DNA from: Hyphomicrobiales bacterium
GTDB taxonomy: Bacteria > Pseudomonadota > Alphaproteobacteria > Rhizobiales > Aestuariivirgaceae
DNA length: 64,000 nucleotides
Direction of reading: 5' to 3'
Assembly (NCBI GenBank): GCA_016185245.1
Contig: JACPNZ010000018.1
Location: 223,935-287,934, forward strand
This document shows positions 59,080 through 64,000 of the stretch, one piece after another. A model generated the notes under the pieces. That model had not been told where the DNA came from, ran no database searches, and saw only the letters and a program-made list of their open reading frames with translations. Within the stretch, counting starts at the first letter, position 1, and each line of letters begins with the position of its first letter. Position numbers and translations under genes: made by a program.

Positions 59080-59829
59080 ATGGGGGCGTCGCTTCTCGAG
59101 GGCGAGGATGGTCCGGCGGTGCTGATGAACGGCGCAGGGCGCTCGCCCTATGTCATCGTCTGCGAGCACGCCGGAAACCGTTTGCCGAAGCGCCTCGGCA
59201 CGCTGGGGCTTGCCGCCGCCGACCTCGAACGCCACATCGCCTGGGACATCGGGGCCGAAAAGGTATCGCGGCTCCTCGCCCGGCTGATCGATGCGCCGCT
59301 CGTGCTGCAGCGCTATTCCAGGCTGGTCTATGACTGCAACCGGCCGCCGGAATCGCCCGACGCCATGCCTATGGTGAGCGAAGTCACGGCCATTCCCGGC
59401 AACCGCGATCTCACGCCCGCCGAGAAGCTCGCCCGCACCCGCGAGATCTACCGGCCGTTCCATGCGGCGATCGCCGATCTGCTCGATGCCCGGGCCTGCG
59501 ATGGCATTGCCACCTCGCTGGTCAGCATTCACAGCTTCACCCCGGTCTACAAGGGCAAGCCCCGGTCGGTCGAACTCGGCATCCTGCACGACCGCGACAC
59601 CCGGCTGTCGGCCCGGCTGATCAAGAGCTTCCCCAACATCGATGCGCGCTTCAACGAGCCCTACGGGCCGAAGGACGGGGTGCTGCATCTTCTCAACCTG
59701 CATGCAGCCCCGCGTGGGCTGCAGCACGCCATGATCGAAATCCGCAACGACCTCATCGCCCAGGAGCGGGGTCAGGACGAATGGGCCCAGCGCCTGTCGG
59801 TGCCGCTCAGTCAGGCGCAGACCAATTAA
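59080..59829 (+). CDS. N-formylglutamate amidohydrolase family protein
   Basis: 249 residues of the HutG-like zinc hydrolase family (PF05013): VCEHAGNRLPKRLG, HIAWDIGAEKVSRLLA, YDCNRPPESPDAM, SIHSFTPVY and VEIRNDLI. The family hydrolyses N-formylglutamate in histidine breakdown, but no hut genes are near. Next to a glutamate-ligase-like gene it may hydrolyse another glutamyl or formyl amide. A strong ribosome-binding site precedes the ATG; the next gene follows after 13 bases. Confidence 0.88.
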   Translation: MGASLLEGEDGPAVLMNGAGRSPYVIVCEHAGNRLPKRLGTLGLAAADLERHIAWDIGAEKVSRLLARLIDAPLVLQRYSRLVYDCNRPPESPDAMPMVSEVTAIPGNRDLTPAEKLARTREIYRPFHAAIADLLDARACDGIATSLVSIHSFTPVYKGKPRSVELGILHDRDTRLSARLIKSFPNIDARFNEPYGPKDGVLHLLNLHAAPRGLQHAMIEIRNDLIAQERGQDEWAQRLSVPLSQAQTN

Positions 59830-59842
59830 CAGGGAGAAAACC

Positions 59843-61216
59843 ATGGCCACCGGAATGCTGACACTCGAGGAACTCAAGCGCGAAGTCGCCGCCGGCACCA
59901 TCGACACGGTGGTGGCGGCCCTCGTCGACATGCAGGGCCGGCTGATCGGCAAGCGCTTCCATGCCCAGTATTTCGTCGACGGCGGCCACGAGGAGACGCA
60001 CGCCTGCAACTATCTTCTCGGTGTCGATATCGAGATGGAGCCGGTGCCAGGCTACAAGGCGATAAGCTGGCAGAAGGGCTATGGCGATTTCGTGCTGAAG
60101 CCCGACATGTCGACGCTCAGGCGCACGCCGTGGCTGCCCGCTACGGCGCTGGTTATCTGCGACATCCTCGACCACCACAGCCACGAGGACGTGCCGCACT
60201 CCCCCCGGGCCATCCTGAAGAAGCAGTTGAAGCGCCTCGCCGACCGCAAGATGAAGGCCTACATGGCCTCGGAGCTCGAGTTCTTCCTGTTCGACGACAG
60301 TTTCGAGACGGCCCACCACAAGGGTTACCGCCATCTCAAGACCTCGGGCTACTACATCGAGGACTACAATGTGCTGCAGACCGCCAAGGAAGAAGTCTAC
60401 ATGCGGGCGCTGCGCAACGGGCTGGCGGCGGCGGGCATTCCGGTCGAGAATTCCAAGGGCGAATGGGGTCCCGGCCAGGAGGAGATCAACGTCAAATACG
60501 CCGAGGCCCTGGTGATGGCCGACCGCCACGCCATCATCAAGAACAGCGCCAAGGAAATCGCCTATGGGGTGGGCAAGTCGGTGTGCTTCATGGCCAAGTG
60601 GGATTACGGCATGGCCGGCAATTCCTCGCACATCCACCAGTCCCTGTGGACCCATGACGACAAGCCCCTGTTCTTCGACAAGAGGGCTGAGCACGGCATG
60701 TCGGCGATGATGAAGCATTATCTGGCGGGCCAGTTGGCCCACGCCGGCGAGATCACCTATTTCCTCGCCCCCTACATCAACTCCTACAAGCGCTTCATGG
60801 CCGGCACCTTCGCGCCGACGCGCGCCGTGTGGAGTTTCGACAATCGCACCGCCGGCTTCCGCATCTGCGGTGCCGACAGCAAGGCGATCCGGGTGGAATG
60901 CCGGGTGGGCGGGGCCGACCTCAATCCCCATCTCGCCTTCGCCGGGCTGATCGCGGCGGGTCTCGACGGCATCGACAAGAAGATGGAACTGGAGGCGGTC
61001 GTTTCCGGCGACATCTACGATACCTCGCGCAAGCTCCGCGAGATCCCCAAGACGCTGCGCGATGCGACCAAGCTCTTTGACGAGTCGAAGTTCCTGCGCG
61101 CGACGTTCGGCGACGACGTGATCGACCACTACGTGCATACGGCGAATTGGGAGCAGTTCGAGTTCGACCGGCGCATCACCGATCTGGAACTGAAGCGCGG
61201 CTTCGAGCGTTATTGA
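59843..61216 (+). CDS. Glutamine-synthetase-like gamma-glutamyl ligase
   Basis: 457 residues of the glutamine synthetase superfamily, class close to PuuA/GlnA-III. Metal and substrate motifs are present: SELEFFLFDD, GPGQEEINV, AGNSSHIHQSL and the ATP-binding KRFMAGTFAP; a C-terminal R-x-E-C-R region is also seen (IRVECRVGGADLNPH). The regulatory adenylylation tyrosine loop of GlnA is absent. Proteins of this group ligate glutamate to amines (putrescine, ethanolamine, methylamine, isopropylamine). It is followed by ALDH and Fe-ADH genes. Confidence 0.88.
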   Translation: MATGMLTLEELKREVAAGTIDTVVAALVDMQGRLIGKRFHAQYFVDGGHEETHACNYLLGVDIEMEPVPGYKAISWQKGYGDFVLKPDMSTLRRTPWLPATALVICDILDHHSHEDVPHSPRAILKKQLKRLADRKMKAYMASELEFFLFDDSFETAHHKGYRHLKTSGYYIEDYNVLQTAKEEVYMRALRNGLAAAGIPVENSKGEWGPGQEEINVKYAEALVMADRHAIIKNSAKEIAYGVGKSVCFMAKWDYGMAGNSSHIHQSLWTHDDKPLFFDKRAEHGMSAMMKHYLAGQLAHAGEITYFLAPYINSYKRFMAGTFAPTRAVWSFDNRTAGFRICGADSKAIRVECRVGGADLNPHLAFAGLIAAGLDGIDKKMELEAVVSGDIYDTSRKLREIPKTLRDATKLFDESKFLRATFGDDVIDHYVHTANWEQFEFDRRITDLELKRGFERY

Positions 61217-61224
61217 GGTTAGCC

Positions 61225-62616
61225 ATGGCCGAATCTATCAAGTGCATTTCGCCGGTGGACGGACGCGTGTACGCATCCCGCCCGGTGGCAACCCGCAAGA
61301 GCATTGCCGCGGCCTTCGCATCCGCCCATGCGGCACAGGCCAAGTGGAAGCGGCTGCCGTTACCCGAGCGCGCCGCCTATTGCGCGGCGGCGATCGATGC
61401 CATGCTCGCCATGAAGGACGAGATCGTGCCGGAGTTGGCCTGGCAGATGGGCCGTCCGGTGCGCTACGGGGCAGGCGAGTTGCGCGGCTTCGAGGAACGG
61501 GCCCGCTATATGATCGGCATCGCCGCGAGCGCCCTGGCCGACATCGATCCGGGGCCGAAGGAGGGCTTCCTCCGCTACATCAAACGCGAACCGGTGGGCG
61601 TCGTCTTCACCATCGCGCCGTGGAACTATCCCTATCTTACCGCTGTCAACTCGATCATCCCGGCGCTGATGGCGGGTAACACGGTGGTGCTGAAGCACGC
61701 CGCCTCGACGCTGCTGGTCGCCGAGCGCTTCCAGAAAGCCTTCGACAAGGCGAAACTGCCGAAGGACGTGTTCCAGCACCTCGTTCTCAGCCACGATCAG
61801 ACCGCCGAAATCATTTCCGGCGGACATGCCAACATGGTGTGCTTCACCGGCTCGGTGGCGGGCGGAGCCGCCATGGAGCAGGCCGCTGCCGGGCGCTTCA
61901 TCAATGTCGGCCTCGAACTCGGCGGCAAGGATCCGGCCTATGTCAGGCCCGATGCCAACGTGGCGCACGCCATCGACAATCTGGTGGACGGCGCCTTCTT
62001 CAATTCCGGCCAGAGCTGCTGCGGCATCGAGCGCATCTATGTGCACAAGAACGTCTGGGGCGATTTCATCGACGGCTTCGTCGATCTCACCAGGAAATAT
62101 GTGCTCGGCTCACCGCTCGACGAGGCGACCACGCTGGGTCCATTGGTCAAGGCCGAGGCTGCGGATTTCGTGCGCAAGCAGATCAGGTCGGCGGTGCGGG
62201 CCGGGGCCAAGGCTCATATCGATCCGAAGAGCTTTGCTCTCGACAAGGCCGGCACGTCCTACATGGCGCCGCAGGTACTTACCGCCGTTAATCACCAGAT
62301 GAGCGTGATGACCGAGGAGAGCTTCGGGCCGGTGGTCGGCATCATGAAGGTCGCCGACGACAAGGAGGCGATCGCCCTGATGAACGATTCGCCCTATGGC
62401 CTCACCGCCGCCATCTGGACCGAGGACGCACAGGCTGCCAGCAAGATCGGCGACGAAATTGCCACCGGCACCGTGTTCATGAACCGCTGCGATTATCTCG
62501 ATCCGGCCCTCGCCTGGACCGGCGTGAAGGACTCGGGCCGCGGCGTCACTCTGTCGCGCATCGGCTATGAAGCATTGACCAGACCCAAGAGCTACCACCT
62601 GAGGACCAAGACATGA
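61225..62616 (+). CDS. Aldehyde dehydrogenase family protein
   Basis: 463 residues: GVVFTIAPWNYPYLT, the catalytic glutamate in LELGGKDP, and the nucleophile cysteine in NSGQSCCGIERIY. NAD(P)-dependent oxidation of an aldehyde to an acid is expected. The start at 61225 (MAESIKCISPVDGR) is preceded by GAGG. The 3' end overlaps the Fe-ADH start (ATGA). Confidence 0.93.
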   Translation: MAESIKCISPVDGRVYASRPVATRKSIAAAFASAHAAQAKWKRLPLPERAAYCAAAIDAMLAMKDEIVPELAWQMGRPVRYGAGELRGFEERARYMIGIAASALADIDPGPKEGFLRYIKREPVGVVFTIAPWNYPYLTAVNSIIPALMAGNTVVLKHAASTLLVAERFQKAFDKAKLPKDVFQHLVLSHDQTAEIISGGHANMVCFTGSVAGGAAMEQAAAGRFINVGLELGGKDPAYVRPDANVAHAIDNLVDGAFFNSGQSCCGIERIYVHKNVWGDFIDGFVDLTRKYVLGSPLDEATTLGPLVKAEAADFVRKQIRSAVRAGAKAHIDPKSFALDKAGTSYMAPQVLTAVNHQMSVMTEESFGPVVGIMKVADDKEAIALMNDSPYGLTAAIWTEDAQAASKIGDEIATGTVFMNRCDYLDPALAWTGVKDSGRGVTLSRIGYEALTRPKSYHLRTKT

Positions 62617-63773
62617 CCATTCCCAACCGCAATTTCAACTATCCCACCGCCCTCAAATTCGGCGCCGGGCGCATCAAGGAACTGGCCGAGCATTGCAAGG
62701 CCCATGGCATCATGCGGCCGCTGTTCGTCACCGACCCGGGCCTCGCCGGCCTCGATCTGGTGAAGGCCATCGTCGACAGCGTAAAGCAGGCGGGCCTCGG
62801 CATCGCGGTGTTTTCCGAGGTGAGGCCCAATCCGGTCGAGGCCAACATCATCGAAGGGGTGAAAGCCTACAAAGCCGGCCGGCATGACGGCGTCATCGCC
62901 TTCGGCGGCGGTTCGGGCCTCGACATCGGCAAGATGATTGCCCTCATGCACGGCCAAAATATCTCGGTGTTCGAGCTCGAGGACATCGACGACTGGTGGA
63001 CCAGGGCCGATGCCTCGAAGATCGCTCCCATCATCGCCGTGCCAACCACCGCAGGCACGGGCTCGGAAGTGGGCCGCGCCGGGGTGGTCACCCATCCGAT
63101 CACCCACGAAAAGAAGATCATCTTCCATCCGGCGATCATGCCGAAGGTGGCGATCCTCGATCCGGAACTGACCGTCGGCCTGCCGCCCAAGCTCACGGCG
63201 GCGACCGGCATGGATGCGCTCGCCCACAATCTCGAGGCCTATTGCGCGCCCTTCTATCATCCGCTGTCGGCGGGGATCGCGCTTGAGGGCATGCGGCTGA
63301 TCAAGGACAATTTGGCACGGGCGGTGAAGAAGGGCAGCGATCTCGACGCCCGCGGCAACATGCTGGTGGCTTCCGCCATGGGAGCGACCGCCTTCCAGCG
63401 CGGGCTTGGCGCCATCCATGCTTTGTCGCATCCCTTCGGCGGCCTCTACGACGCCCACCATGGCATGCTCAACGGCATCATCATGCCCTATGTGGTGAAG
63501 GCCAACCGCCGGAAGATCGAGAAGGATATCACCCGTGCCGCCGCCTATCTCGGCATCAAGGGCGGGTTCAACGGCTTCCTCAAGTGGATCCTGGCGCTCA
63601 GGAAGGAAATCGGCATTCCCCACAAGCTCTCCGACATCGGCATCGATGCCAAGCGCCTCGGCGAAGTGGCGGCGATGGCGATGAAGGACCCCTCGGCCGG
63701 CGGTAACCCGATCCAGTTTACCGAAAAGCAGTACAAGTCGCTCGCCAGGAAATGCGTGACCGGGGACCTGTAG
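62613..63773 (+). CDS. Iron-containing alcohol dehydrogenase
   Basis: 386-residue group III ADH. GGGSGLDIGK (NAD(P) loop), TTAGTGSEVGR and the metal-binding HPFGGLYDAHHGMLNG are all present. It would oxidise an alcohol to an aldehyde (or the reverse), which fits the preceding ALDH. Last visible gene of the operon. Confidence 0.92.
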   Translation: MTIPNRNFNYPTALKFGAGRIKELAEHCKAHGIMRPLFVTDPGLAGLDLVKAIVDSVKQAGLGIAVFSEVRPNPVEANIIEGVKAYKAGRHDGVIAFGGGSGLDIGKMIALMHGQNISVFELEDIDDWWTRADASKIAPIIAVPTTAGTGSEVGRAGVVTHPITHEKKIIFHPAIMPKVAILDPELTVGLPPKLTAATGMDALAHNLEAYCAPFYHPLSAGIALEGMRLIKDNLARAVKKGSDLDARGNMLVASAMGATAFQRGLGAIHALSHPFGGLYDAHHGMLNGIIMPYVVKANRRKIEKDITRAAAYLGIKGGFNGFLKWILALRKEIGIPHKLSDIGIDAKRLGEVAAMAMKDPSAGGNPIQFTEKQYKSLARKCVTGDL

Positions 63774-63835
63774 GATCGGCGAATTCCCCGGTATCGCGTC
63801 CCGGCAGGGATCATTCGGCATTCGCCTTTTTCCTC

Positions 63836-63864
63836 TTGACACTCTATTCCTACTATGTTACTAT
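63836..63864 (+). promoter_or_regulatory. Near-consensus sigma-70 promoter at window end
   Basis: TTGACA (63836-63841), a 17-base spacer and TACTAT (63859-63864). It lies in AT-richer DNA 63 bases after the Fe-ADH stop. Transcription would start near 63871 and enter a hairpin-rich leader; the gene it serves is outside the window. Confidence 0.7.
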
Positions 63865-63867
63865 CCT

Positions 63868-64000
63868 CATCGTCTCCTTCCCATGGAGGGGCGGTTCGCG
63901 AGCCGTCAAAGACCGGGGAAGAAGATGCGGGGCCTGAAGTGGAGAGCGACGGACGCTTTCCTAACCAGGGACCGCTCACACTCCCCGGATTGCCCGCCGG
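63868..64000 (+). ncRNA. Structured leader RNA candidate (unidentified)
   Basis: Hairpin CGGTT-CGCG-AGCCG (63892-63905) can be enclosed by CTTCCC/GGGAAG (63877-63882 with 63916-63921) and CATC/GATG. A second hairpin has 8 pairs, GGAGAGCG/CGCTTTCC, with an ACGGA loop (63941-63961). The density of structure right after a strong promoter suggests a cis-regulatory leader. I cannot match it to a known riboswitch. An ATG at 63924 opens a frame to the window edge without recognisable family. Confidence 0.45.

Noticed and set aside
63924..64000. Gene start at the right edge (ATG at 63924)
   Set aside because: The 25 visible codons resemble nothing known and coincide with RNA hairpins; treated as leader instead.

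Overview
The window is a GC-rich, gene-dense chromosomal segment of an alphaproteobacterium, most likely a Hyphomicrobiales (Rhizobiales)-type lineage. This is inferred from lineage-typical families (TIGR02302/DUF4175, DUF2794, DUF1674, DUF1127, IalB, the small HNH endonuclease, a HIG1-like twin-transmembrane protein), from typical neighbourhoods (argH-lptM-lysA-TIGR02302; tesA next to ybbA-ybbP; PduO-etfB-etfA-hbd; deacetylase-rppH; an atpHAGDC operon without the F0 genes) and from palindromic intergenic repeats of Rhizobiales style. I count 65 coding features plus regulatory sites and repeats. I see no rRNA, tRNA, CRISPR array, IS element or phage gene.

Layout. 1-8.4 kb: dsbB, an HNH nuclease, a 3-methyladenine glycosylase, gluQ, a succinate dehydrogenase assembly factor, htpX, an RsmB-type methyltransferase, a heparinase-like protein and purH. 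8.4-16.4 kb: an orphan LivH-like permease with a lipoprotein, TIGR02302, lysA, a tiny lptM-like lipoprotein, argH and a TlpA-like thioredoxin. 16.5-20.6 kb: hbd, etfA, etfB, rhomboid protease and cobalamin adenosyltransferase. 20.6-29.7 kb: the ybbAP ABC exporter, tesA, thpR, pterin dehydratase, Bax-inhibitor-1 protein, an acyl-CoA dehydrogenase/SDR/HIG1 operon and IalB. 29.9-32.2 kb: a possibly acquired block with a rhodanese and a cyclic-nucleotide-binding thioredoxin-reductase-like protein that lacks its redox cysteines. 32.5-37.7 kb: rlmN, a polysaccharide-deacetylase-like protein, rppH, a HAD phosphatase and a DEAD-box helicase. 37.9-43.1 kb: the F1 ATP synthase operon, with an extra coiled-coil gene between atpG and atpD. 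43.3-46.3 kb: two overlapping DUF1127 genes, a PQQ-type sugar dehydrogenase and an aldonolactone oxidase. 46.3-49.4 kb: fhs with an AT-rich TIR-domain gene lodged at its 3' end. 49.5-56.3 kb: a gamma-glutamyltransferase-family enzyme, a PAS-GGDEF-EAL protein, htpG, DUF2794 and hicAB. 56.4-63.8 kb: a divergent catabolic cluster (RpiR regulator and GMC oxidoreductase against N-formylglutamate amidohydrolase, glutamine-synthetase-like ligase, aldehyde dehydrogenase and iron-dependent alcohol dehydrogenase). The window ends with a near-consensus promoter and a hairpin-rich leader whose gene lies outside.

The two most interesting signals are as follows. (1) The low-GC TIR gene is bracketed by two 108-bp copies of the fhs 3' end that differ at 8 positions, 6 of them synonymous. 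This suggests it arrived carrying a foreign, once-functional fhs end that kept fhs intact; the protein is a candidate single-gene TIR defence effector with a C-terminal sensor-like domain. (2) The cluster at 56.4-63.8 kb contains every enzyme class needed to catabolise an amino-alcohol or amine through gamma-glutamylated intermediates.
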